NCBI GenBank assembly: GCA_963713815.1
Contig: CAVQNH010000045.1
Span: 344,373 to 408,372 of the forward strand
Length of the DNA stretch: 64,000 nt
Direction: 5' to 3'
Source: RYN-230 sp963713815
GTDB lineage: Bacteria; Actinomycetota; Actinomycetes; Streptosporangiales; Streptosporangiaceae
Part shown: positions 55,592 through 62,967 of the stretch, piece after piece
Layout: the number at the start of each line of letters is the position of its first letter
Numbering within the stretch: position 1 is the first letter of the stretch
Program-made: the position numbers and the translations under genes
The notes under the pieces: model-generated
Database searches by the model: none
Told to the model about the DNA's origin: nothing
What the model saw: the letters and a program-made list of their open reading frames with translations, nothing else

Positions 55592-56428
55592 ATGGGCGCA
55601 GCTGAAGTCCTGATGGAAGGAATCGTTTTCGGCGAGTCACCACGCTGGCACGACGGGCGGCTCTGGTTCTCTGACTGGGGCGCGAATCAGGTGATCGCGC
55701 TCGGCATCGACGGAACCTACGAGGTGGTGCTGACCGTCGCATCGTTCCCGATGTGCATCGATTTCCTCCCGGACGGCCGGCTGCTGGTCGTGGACTCCGC
55801 GCAGCGGCGGCTGCTGCGCCGTGAGCCGGACGGGTCGGTGGTCACGCATGCTGACCTGTCCGGAGTCTCGGTCAAGCCATGGAATGACATCGTGGTCGAT
55901 GAGCGTGGCAACGCCTACGTCAATACCATCGGCTTCGACTTCCCCGGCGGCGAGTTCGCGCCGGGCCTCCTCGTGCTCGCCACGCCAGACGGCAATGTCC
56001 GTCAGGTCGCCGGAGACGTCGCGTTTCCCAACGGGATGGCGATCACTCCGGACGGCGGATCGCTGATCGTCGCCGAGTCGTACGCCAACCGGCTCACGGC
56101 ATACGACATCGGCGCGGACGGCGGCCTCAGCAGCCGGCGGGTGTGGGCGCAGACTCCGGGCGATCACCCAGACGGGATCTGCGTCGATGCCGAGGGCGCT
56201 GTCTGGTACGCCGACGTGGGCAACCAGCACTGCGTGCGGGTGCGCGAGGGCGGCGAGGTGCTGGCCACGCTCAAGCTGGACCGGGGCGCCTTCGCTTGCG
56301 CGCTCAGCCGGGGTCCCGACCCGCGCCTGTTCGTCGTCGGCCAGAACTACGGCGGACCCCAGACGGCGCAGCCCTCCGGGCGGGTCGTAGCGTTCCCTGC
56401 CCCCGCGCCGGGCGCCGGGAAGCCCTGA
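55592..56428 (+). CDS. SMP-30/gluconolactonase-family protein
   Basis: ATG 55592 has AAAGGAGG eight bases upstream; longer in-frame extensions to 55421 lack an RBS. 278 residues of a six-bladed propeller. Metal ligands are visible: Glu in VFGESPRW, Asn in KPWNDIVVDERGNAYV, Asp in GDHPDGICVDAEGAVWYAD. FPNGMAITPDGGSLIVAES is the most conserved block. Enzymes of this group hydrolyse sugar or other lactones in a Ca- or Zn-dependent way. The palindrome upstream suggests repression. Confidence 0.92.
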   Translation: MGAAEVLMEGIVFGESPRWHDGRLWFSDWGANQVIALGIDGTYEVVLTVASFPMCIDFLPDGRLLVVDSAQRRLLRREPDGSVVTHADLSGVSVKPWNDIVVDERGNAYVNTIGFDFPGGEFAPGLLVLATPDGNVRQVAGDVAFPNGMAITPDGGSLIVAESYANRLTAYDIGADGGLSSRRVWAQTPGDHPDGICVDAEGAVWYADVGNQHCVRVREGGEVLATLKLDRGAFACALSRGPDPRLFVVGQNYGGPQTAQPSGRVVAFPAPAPGAGKP

Positions 56429-56594
56429 CCAGCGGGTCCGGCCGGCCACCGCGGCCTGACCTGGCACAGCCGCTGACGCAGGCATGATTGCCGGGAACTC
56501 ATCGGACGGCGCAGAGGTCGGAACCGCGAGGTCGCCAGGCCCCCGTGTCTGCCCGGCATGGCCCTGAGTCCTCTGGCCTGCTTAGCTGTCAGTG

Positions 56595-59240
56595 ATGGCT
56601 GAGACCGAAGTGATACGTACTCCCGATCAGCGGGTGCGTGTCTTCGTGAGTTCGACGCTGCAGGAGCTAGCCCCCGAGCGGCAGGCAGTGCGGGATGCGG
56701 TGACCCGGCTGCGGCTGGTACCGGTGCTGTTTGAGCTGGGCGCCCGGCCGCAGCCGCCCCAGCAGGTGTACCGCGCTTACCTGGCGCAGAGCCAGGTCTT
56801 CGTGGGCGTGTACTGGCAGAGCTATGGCTGGATCGCCCCTGGTGAGCAGGTGTCGGGTCTGGAAGATGAGTACGTGATGGCGGCGGCACTGCCCCGGCTG
56901 CTGTACGTGAAGTCACCGGCGCCCGACCGCGACCCGCGGCTGGCGGCGATGCTCGACCGGATCACCGAAGCGGCTGACGTTTCTTATCAGCACTTTTCCA
57001 CGGCCGCAGATTTGCAGCGCCTGGTGGAGAACGACCTGGCCCAGCTGCTGAGCGAGCGTTTCGGGATGGCTGATCTGCCGGCCAGTGGCCCGAACGGGGC
57101 AGCCGGGATGGCCGGGACCTGGCCAGAGCCAGCGACCCCGCTGGTCGGCCGCGACCAGGAGGCCGAGGCGATTAGGGACCTGGTGGTCCGCGAAGGCGTT
57201 CGCCTGGTCACGCTGACCGGCCCGGGCGGGGTGGGCAAAAGCAGGCTGGCTCTCGAGGCCGCGCGCCGCCTCGCGTCAGGGTTCCGGGAAGGAGTGCGGT
57301 TCGTCGACCTGTCGGCGGTCCCGGCCGCGGACCTGGTCGCGGCCGCGATCGCCGCCGGGCTCGGGCTGAGCACGTCTGGCGGCAGGCTGCTCAGCGACCT
57401 GGAGTCGTACCTGTACTCCCGGCAGCTGTTGCTGCTGCTGGACAACTTCGAGCAGGTGACCGACGCCGCTCCGCTGGTGACCACCCTGCTGGGCGCGGCG
57501 CCTGGCGTAGCCGCGCTGGTAACCAGCCGGACGGTGCTGCGGGTCAGCGGCGAGCACGAGTTTCCCGTGCCAACCCTCCCGGTGCCGGAGGCCGGGACGG
57601 ATGAGGACCCCGCGACCACGCAGCAGTACGCCTCGGTCCGGCTGTTCGCGGAGCGGGCGCACGCCGCGGCTGCGGACTTCGAGTTGACCAGCGACAACGC
57701 CGGGACCGTCGCGGAGATCTGCCGCCGGCTGGACGGGCTGCCGCTGGCCATCGAGCTTGCCGCTGCCCGGGTCCGGGTGCTGCCGCCGCAGGCGCTGCTG
57801 GCCCGGCTCGACGACCGGCTGCGGCTGTTGACGGGCGGTGCGCGTGATCTGCCAGAGCGCCAGCGAACCCTGCGAAGCACCCTGGACTGGAGCTTCGACC
57901 TGCTCTCTCCTCCTGAGCAGGCGTTGCTGGCCCGTCTCGGAGTGTTTGCGGGCACGTTCGACCTGCGAGCAGTGGAGGCCGTCAGCGGCGACCCGGCCAC
58001 TTCCCCGGCGGATCCGGGGCAGGCCGTGCAGGTAATCGACACGCTGAGCGCGCTGGTCGACAGCAGCCTGGTCCGGCAGGAGGCCCGTAGCGGCGAGCCA
58101 CGGTTCAGGCTGCTGGAGACGATCCGGGACTATGCGCTGCAGTGCCTGCGCGACGGCGCTGACTGGGCGAACGCCCATGATAGGCACGCGGCCTACTTCT
58201 TCGCGCTCGCCAAGCCGGCCGCCGCCGAGGTGCAGGGCCGAGGGCAGCTCGGCTGGCTCGACCGGCTGGAGGCCGAGCATGACAATCTGCGGGCCGCGAT
58301 GTCCTGGCTCGCGGACGGCGACATCGAGTCGGCGGTGCGGCTGTTCTGGGTGACGTGGCGATTCTGGTGGCTCCACGGCCACTCGGCTGAGCTGGCCGGC
58401 TTCGAGGAGAAATTCGCGGCCGGCAGCGAGCGCCTGCCGCCCTACCAGCATGCCCTGGCGCTGACCGGAGCCGGCTTTGTGCTCCTGGCCAACGAGGACC
58501 AGGCGGGGACCCAGCTTCTCTTCCAGCAGAGCCTGCCGTTGTACCGGCAATCGCGGGAAAGCCTGAGTGTCATCCTGACGGCGACCGTCCTCGGCGTTCT
58601 CGGCCGTATCGCGGCACTGCACGGCCAGGAGGCCGAGGCCGTTGAGCAGCTGGAACAGAGTCAGGCTCTGCTGGACGAGGCGGGTGACGGCGGGCTCGCC
58701 GGAGACGAGCGTGCCCAGCACACGCTGACCGTTGCCCTGGTGCACAACTTCCTGGGGCAGATCCGGCTCAGCCAGGGAGATCTCGGCGGCGCGACGCAGC
58801 ACTTCAGGGAGGGTCTGCGTGCGGGCCGCGGCTCATCGGACCGGGTCTCGATCCTCATCTCGCTCTACGACCTGGCGCTCAGCAGCCAGGCCGGAGGCGA
58901 GCTGACTGGAGCGGCAGGATTTCTGCAGCAGGGACTGTCGGTCGCGGCCGAGGCCGGAGACCAGACCAGCGTCGCCTACTACCTCGAGAACCTGGCCGGG
59001 GTGGCCGGGCAGCAGGACAACTCCCAGCGGGCCGTGCGCCTGCTATCCGCAGCCACCGCGATGCTGCAGGCCAAGGGCAGTGGCTGGCTGCACGGGTACG
59101 TGCCGCGGGTCGCGCACGACGACGGCGTTCTGGCCGTGCTGCGGTCTCGCCTCGGCGATGCCGCCTTCGCGGAGGCATGGGCGTGGGGTGGCTCCATCGG
59201 TGGCAGGGACGCCGTGGACTACGCACTGGGGACGGGATAA
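56595..59240 (+). CDS. DUF4062-STAND (NB-ARC-like) ATPase-TPR protein
   Basis: 881 residues from ATG 56595 (GTG 56592 also possible; no clear RBS). The N-terminus RVRVFVSSTLQELAPERQAV, then QVYRAYLAQSQVFVGVYWQS, YGWIAPGEQVSGLEDEY is a DUF4062 domain, a TIR-like fold. The STAND ATPase follows: LVGRDQEAEAIRD, TLTGPGGVGKSRLALEAARR (Walker A, about 208-220), LLLLLDNFEQV (Walker B, about 279), VTSRTVLRVSG (sensor) and LDGLPLAIELAAARVRVLPP (GLPLA). The C-terminal half (about 560-830) is a TPR superhelix. The architecture matches NLR-like proteins, in which an effector is triggered by ligand sensing; antiviral roles are known for some relatives. It is intact and monocistronic. Confidence 0.9.
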   Translation: MAETEVIRTPDQRVRVFVSSTLQELAPERQAVRDAVTRLRLVPVLFELGARPQPPQQVYRAYLAQSQVFVGVYWQSYGWIAPGEQVSGLEDEYVMAAALPRLLYVKSPAPDRDPRLAAMLDRITEAADVSYQHFSTAADLQRLVENDLAQLLSERFGMADLPASGPNGAAGMAGTWPEPATPLVGRDQEAEAIRDLVVREGVRLVTLTGPGGVGKSRLALEAARRLASGFREGVRFVDLSAVPAADLVAAAIAAGLGLSTSGGRLLSDLESYLYSRQLLLLLDNFEQVTDAAPLVTTLLGAAPGVAALVTSRTVLRVSGEHEFPVPTLPVPEAGTDEDPATTQQYASVRLFAERAHAAAADFELTSDNAGTVAEICRRLDGLPLAIELAAARVRVLPPQALLARLDDRLRLLTGGARDLPERQRTLRSTLDWSFDLLSPPEQALLARLGVFAGTFDLRAVEAVSGDPATSPADPGQAVQVIDTLSALVDSSLVRQEARSGEPRFRLLETIRDYALQCLRDGADWANAHDRHAAYFFALAKPAAAEVQGRGQLGWLDRLEAEHDNLRAAMSWLADGDIESAVRLFWVTWRFWWLHGHSAELAGFEEKFAAGSERLPPYQHALALTGAGFVLLANEDQAGTQLLFQQSLPLYRQSRESLSVILTATVLGVLGRIAALHGQEAEAVEQLEQSQALLDEAGDGGLAGDERAQHTLTVALVHNFLGQIRLSQGDLGGATQHFREGLRAGRGSSDRVSILISLYDLALSSQAGGELTGAAGFLQQGLSVAAEAGDQTSVAYYLENLAGVAGQQDNSQRAVRLLSAATAMLQAKGSGWLHGYVPRVAHDDGVLAVLRSRLGDAAFAEAWAWGGSIGGRDAVDYALGTG

Positions 59241-59296
59241 CCGGTCGTCGCCCGCCGGCCCGGACGCGGTGGCCGGTCATAGTCAGCCGGTCACTG

Positions 59297-59400
59297 CTAG
59301 CCGGCCCGGAATGCCGCGGTGGCGATCTGGATGAGGGAGCGGATGTGCGGGTTGGCGTCACCTCTGTTCCAGGCGACGATCAGGCGAGCTCCTTGTGGTC
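59297..59400 (-). pseudogene. LysR-family C-terminal remnant
   Basis: A frame of about 33 codons reads GARLIVAWNRGDANPHIRSL, then IQIATAAFRAG and stop (TAG 59297-59299). This is the typical end of a LysR substrate-binding domain. Nothing of the remaining 270 residues is present upstream, where the sequence changes to a palindrome and the aminotransferase gene. A deletion junction near 59400 is likely. Confidence 0.65.
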
Positions 59401-59410
59401 TACCATGAAC

Positions 59411-59426
59411 TTGTAGTTCACTACAA
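59411..59426. promoter_or_regulatory. Palindrome TTGTAGTTCACTACAA
   Basis: Perfect 16-bp dyad (7-bp arms, 2-bp centre), resembling GntR-type sites. It lies between the LysR remnant and the 3' end of the aminotransferase gene, so no intact gene starts beside it. It may be the orphaned operator of a deleted gene. Confidence 0.5.
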
Positions 59427-59502
59427 CGATTTTGGCCGTGGGTTTGTTCCGGCACGGCCGGCGATGGTGACGTCGCCAGCCGCGCCCGATGCGGTGGCGG
59501 CG

Positions 59503-60612
59503 CTATTGGCTGCCGGTAAGGCTTGCCTCGAGGAGGTCGAGAGCCCCGGGCATGTCAGCCCTCCCGAAGCCGATGCGGACGTGGTCGGGCTGGTCGTACA
59601 CCGAGCCTGGGAGGAGCAGGACGCCGATTTCGGCCAGCCGCGCGCAGTACCGGGCGAGGTTATCGATCCCCGTGACGCGGGGGAAGCCGATCGGGCTTGC
59701 CGTCGGGCGCACCCACTGGAAGGTTTCGGCGTGCCGGTCGAAGAAAGCGTCGAGGAGGGGCAGGTTATGCCGCACGATAGCGAGGTTGCGATCGAGAAGG
59801 GCATGGCGGTTCCTGAGTGCGAGCGCGGTGAGGAACTCGCTCGGCGCGCTCGCGCAGATGGTTGTGTAGTCCTTCAGCGTGCTGACTGCCTCCCGGAGGG
59901 CGTCATCGTGGCTGGCGATCCAGCCGATCCGCAGCCCTGGCAGGCCGTAGCTCTTGGAGATGCTGCCTAGCGAAACCGCTCGATCGTACAAGTCGCAGGC
60001 GGCCGGCAGCCGGTCGGCGGGGTCGTGCTCGAGTTCCCGGTAGACCTCGTCGCTGAACAGAACCAGTCCGTGCGCGCGGGCAAGCTCGATGACGTCCTCG
60101 AACACCCGCCGCGGCATCAGGGTGCCGGTGGGGTTATGCGGCTGGTTGAGGTAGAGCAGGCGGGTCGTCGGGCGGATCAGGCCCGCCAGCGCGTCAAGAT
60201 CATGAGCCCAGCCGTCTTCGTACCGGCGCTCCCATCGACTCACCTGGGCGCCGGTGCTCTGCGCAACTTGCAGCGCTGACTCATAGCACGGCGTCTCGAC
60301 GATGACGTGATCACCGGTCCGGAGCAGGGCGTGGTTAAGCAGGAAGATGCCCTCCTCGGCGCAAGAGGTGACGACCACCTCCTCCGCCCCGGTCCGCTCG
60401 TACAGCAAGGCGATCGCCCGGCGAAGCTCGGGGCTGCCCGGCGACTCGGTGTACCCGCACCAGCATTCCAGCAGCCGCTCGTGGGCGTCTGGCTCGAGCT
60501 CGAGCAGCTCCGCTATCGTCCGCGACTGACAGTCGCTGCTCGAGAGCATGAACCGGGTGCTGTGTTCGTATTGAGCGTAGAAGCGCTCAATCCGGAACGG
60601 GCTCAATTCCAT
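59503..60612 (-). CDS. PLP-dependent class I/II aminotransferase
   Basis: 369 residues from ATG 60612. Fold-type I features: GYTESPGSPELRRAIALLYE (substrate loop), LYLNQPHNPTGTLMPR (NPTG), LFSDEVYRELEHD (Asp pairing with the PLP ring N) and SLGSISKSYGLPGLRIGWIA with the Schiff-base Lys near 217. The N-terminus ELSPFRIERFYAQYEHSTRF and the Cys-rich ECWCGYTE are typical of a subgroup often annotated as capreomycidine synthase-like. That function is unlikely without a viomycin-type cluster, and a general amino-acid aminotransferase is safer. Monocistronic. Confidence 0.9.
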   Translation of the reverse strand: MELSPFRIERFYAQYEHSTRFMLSSSDCQSRTIAELLELEPDAHERLLECWCGYTESPGSPELRRAIALLYERTGAEEVVVTSCAEEGIFLLNHALLRTGDHVIVETPCYESALQVAQSTGAQVSRWERRYEDGWAHDLDALAGLIRPTTRLLYLNQPHNPTGTLMPRRVFEDVIELARAHGLVLFSDEVYRELEHDPADRLPAACDLYDRAVSLGSISKSYGLPGLRIGWIASHDDALREAVSTLKDYTTICASAPSEFLTALALRNRHALLDRNLAIVRHNLPLLDAFFDRHAETFQWVRPTASPIGFPRVTGIDNLARYCARLAEIGVLLLPGSVYDQPDHVRIGFGRADMPGALDLLEASLTGSQ

Positions 60613-60711
60613 GACAACTAGTGTCTCGCGCCGCCAGGAAGCCGCCCGGCACGACTCCGGCCGGGTGGGCTGGCCGAGCTACGGCGCCCGCGCGGGCGGC
60701 AGCACAGCTCA

Positions 60712-60739
60712 TTGTCTGGACGGTCAATCGCGATATAGC
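60712..60739 (+). promoter_or_regulatory. Promoter with probable leaderless start
   Basis: TTGTCT (60712-60717) and TATAGC (60734-60739), 16-bp spacing. The ATG at 60748 lies only 8 bases beyond the -10 box, and no RBS precedes it, so the mRNA probably starts at or next to the start codon. Confidence 0.6.
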
Positions 60740-60747
60740 TTGGTTTT

Positions 60748-61191
60748 ATGGACGAGCGGGCGCACGAGGACGTCGCTGCAGCGGCGGCCGTGCATACCGA
60801 ACTTGGCCGAGCGTACGACGGGGCCGTGGCCGAGGGGCTGGTCGAGAGGATCAGCTCGGAGATCGACAAGCAAGTAGACGCCAGGCTGGCAGAACATGGC
60901 ATCCAGTCCAGCGGGACCGCATGGGCGAACGTCGCTATGGGCTTGGGCTCGGTCGGGCTGGGCATCGGCGCCACCGCTGTGACGCTGCATGCTTACTCGG
61001 TCACCGGAGTCGCACCCAAGGCATCAATCAATCTGGGACCTTTGCATGGATCGGTGATGACGACTACCAGCTCGGTGAGCACCGGCCAGCTGGTCCTGGT
61101 CGCGCTGATCTGGGCCGTCATTGCGGTTATCAACGTTGCCTACGCTCGCCGGCAGCCCCGCCAGCCCCGTCAGCAGCCCCGCCGGCCCTGA
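60748..61191 (+). CDS. Small two-helix membrane protein, unknown function
   Basis: 147 residues. The N-terminal half is a charged helical region (AYDGAVAEGLVERISSEIDK, QVDARLAEHG), followed by membrane segments AWANVAMGLGSVGLGIGATA and TGQLVLVALIWAVIAVINVA and a basic Arg/Gln/Pro tail with QPRQPRQQPRRP repeats. Similar proteins occur in Streptomyces without assigned function. Start is supported by the promoter spacing rather than an RBS. Confidence 0.75.
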   Translation: MDERAHEDVAAAAAVHTELGRAYDGAVAEGLVERISSEIDKQVDARLAEHGIQSSGTAWANVAMGLGSVGLGIGATAVTLHAYSVTGVAPKASINLGPLHGSVMTTTSSVSTGQLVLVALIWAVIAVINVAYARRQPRQPRQQPRRP

Positions 61192-61330
61192 GTGGCCGGC
61201 CCGCGGGATACCCGCAGGCAGTGGCGTCCAGGCCGGTCACAGGCGGATGGTCCTTGTCGCTGATCTGCCATAACAACAGGCTGCCTGCTGGCTGAGGCAC
61301 CTGGTGCCGGCCAGGACCATGCGGCGCAAC

Positions 61331-61693
61331 TCAGTCATCGCGGTGGACCGTGCCAGGGTCGAAGGCGGGCACGCAGACGGAGATGTACTCTGCGCCGTCA
61401 GTTCCCGGGCTGCTGTAGCGCACCCATTCCCCCGGGCTTGCATGTACTGCCTGGCCGGCCTGCACGGTCAGCTGGCCGTCATCGGATTCCACGACCAGGG
61501 CCCCGCGCAAGACGATCGTGAATTCGTCAAACTCCGGGCGCTGCCCGGGCTCAGCCCAGCCGGCGGGACTGCGCATATGAGCGATGCTCACTGCGGCCTC
61601 GCCGGTGCTGGCCCGCCCGGCATACTCATCGATCAGCTTCGGCGGATACCCAGCCGCGGCAACCCGGCTCGGCTCGCGGATCAGTTCAGGCAC
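61331..61693 (-). CDS. Small cupin-domain protein
   Basis: 120 residues from GTG 61693 (weak RBS; longer in-frame extensions look like shadow sequence). MRSPAGWAEPGQRPEFDEFT, IVLRGALVVESDDGQLTVQA, GQAVHASPGEWVRYSSPG and ISVCVPAFDPGTVHRDD give the single cupin barrel, in which the first motif has Glu/Asp instead of the usual His-x-His, so metal binding is doubtful. Lies 52 bp after the thioredoxin-fold gene in the same direction, possibly one operon. Confidence 0.8.
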   Translation of the reverse strand: MPELIREPSRVAAAGYPPKLIDEYAGRASTGEAAVSIAHMRSPAGWAEPGQRPEFDEFTIVLRGALVVESDDGQLTVQAGQAVHASPGEWVRYSSPGTDGAEYISVCVPAFDPGTVHRDD

Positions 61694-61745
61694 GATCGCC
61701 AGTATCCCGCACGAGACGGCAAGCTCCGCGCGTGCTCCGCTGGGT

Positions 61746-62765
61746 CTAGCCGAAGGTGAACGCGAAGGCCTGGGTGCCAGGGTCGAGGAAGGCGATCTCA
61801 AAGGTTCGGTCGGTAACCGGGCCGTCCTGCCGGATGAGCTGGTAGAGCCGCGGTTCGTTGACCGTGCCGTTGCCCTCGCCATCCACATCGATTCCGTGCG
61901 CGTTGCCGGGCGGCTGCCCGTCGAGCAGCACGCGGAATGGCGAGCCGGGCGGTGACCCGGCCCATCCCATGACGAGGTTGAGATCGCGGGCGCGGAATCT
62001 GCAGGCGATCTGCCCGTCGGCTTTGTTCAACGTGGTGGCCTGTTCCTCCATCGTCCAGTCCCCGGACAGAGCCCACTGGTTGAGCCTCAGCATCGCCGGG
62101 GCGGCGTAGACGTGGGCTTCGCCCGGCACGATGCCACCGGGGGAGGCGAAGTTCTCGGTGCGCTCATAGCCGGTGTAGTTTTCCTGCGATCTGAGGTCGT
62201 CCCAGTCGGCCGGGGCCTCCACGCCACGTGCGTCGACCGAGACCAGGTCCTGCCCTGCTCCAGCCGATCCGGCCTCGGCCAGGAGCTGCTGGATGACCAT
62301 TTCCGACTGGCCGTATCCGCCTTCGCCGAAGTAATGATGGCGGAGGCGCCCTTGTGCGTCGGCGAAGTAGAGGGCAGGCCAGTAGTTGTTGCGGAACGCA
62401 CGCCATACCGCATAGTTGTTGTCGGTCGCGACCGGGTAATCGATCCGCATCTCCTGGACGGCCCGGCGGACGTTACCGGCATCGTGCTCGAACCCGAACT
62501 CGGGTGTGTGGACGCCGATCACCACCAGTCCCTGGCCGGAGTATTTCCCGGCCCAGGCCCGCAGGTAGGGGAGCTGGCGTAGCCAGTTGATGCAGGTATA
62601 AGTCCAGAAGCTGGCCAGGACGACTTTCCCGCCCAGGCCTGCTGGGGTCAGCGGCGGCGAGTTGAGCCACCCAGTCGCGCCGTCGAAAGACGGCAGTTCG
62701 CCCTCGACAGGCAGCTGGGGCGCGGATGTGTGCAGCCCGGTGGGCATGCGCCAGTTCGTTCCCAT
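61746..62765 (-). CDS. TlpA/DipZ-C-terminus-like thioredoxin-fold protein
   Basis: 339 residues from ATG 62765. The redoxin domain has VVLASFWTYTCINWLRQLPY, LRAWAGKYSGQGLVVIGVHT and PEFGFEHD, then YPVATDNNYAVWRAFRNNYW with the cis-Pro region WPALYFADAQGRLRHHYFGE. The usual CxxC is here CINW, so a resolving Cys is absent; this form is known in a subgroup of the family. The C-terminal third (TEIAFLDPGTQAFAFTFG and related strands) resembles the beta-sandwich of DipZ. Location is uncertain as no signal peptide is seen. Confidence 0.88.
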   Translation of the reverse strand: MGTNWRMPTGLHTSAPQLPVEGELPSFDGATGWLNSPPLTPAGLGGKVVLASFWTYTCINWLRQLPYLRAWAGKYSGQGLVVIGVHTPEFGFEHDAGNVRRAVQEMRIDYPVATDNNYAVWRAFRNNYWPALYFADAQGRLRHHYFGEGGYGQSEMVIQQLLAEAGSAGAGQDLVSVDARGVEAPADWDDLRSQENYTGYERTENFASPGGIVPGEAHVYAAPAMLRLNQWALSGDWTMEEQATTLNKADGQIACRFRARDLNLVMGWAGSPPGSPFRVLLDGQPPGNAHGIDVDGEGNGTVNEPRLYQLIRQDGPVTDRTFEIAFLDPGTQAFAFTFG

Positions 62766-62967
62766 GACAATGCTTCCCTGTGGCGGATGTTCCGGCCAGG
62801 GGCCCCGGGCCGGCGTGTGGGGAGCGAGGCGCGGGTGGTGCGCGCCGCCCCGCCGGTTTCTGGTTAGCGTAGCGTCCGGAAAGCAGCGCGGACCTCGGCG
62901 GCGACCAGGCCTACCTCGTCACGCGGATCGCGCTCGCCGTTCGCCGGGCTCCGCTGAAGGAAGGATT

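Noticed and set aside
57276..58802. 508-codon minus-strand frame opposite the STAND gene
   Set aside because: Gln/Arg/Pro-rich shadow frame; the plus-strand gene has all expected ATPase motifs.
59503..60612. Capreomycidine synthase (viomycin-type antibiotic cluster)
   Set aside because: Only general aminotransferase motifs are seen and no NRPS, hydroxylase or other cluster genes are in the neighbourhood.
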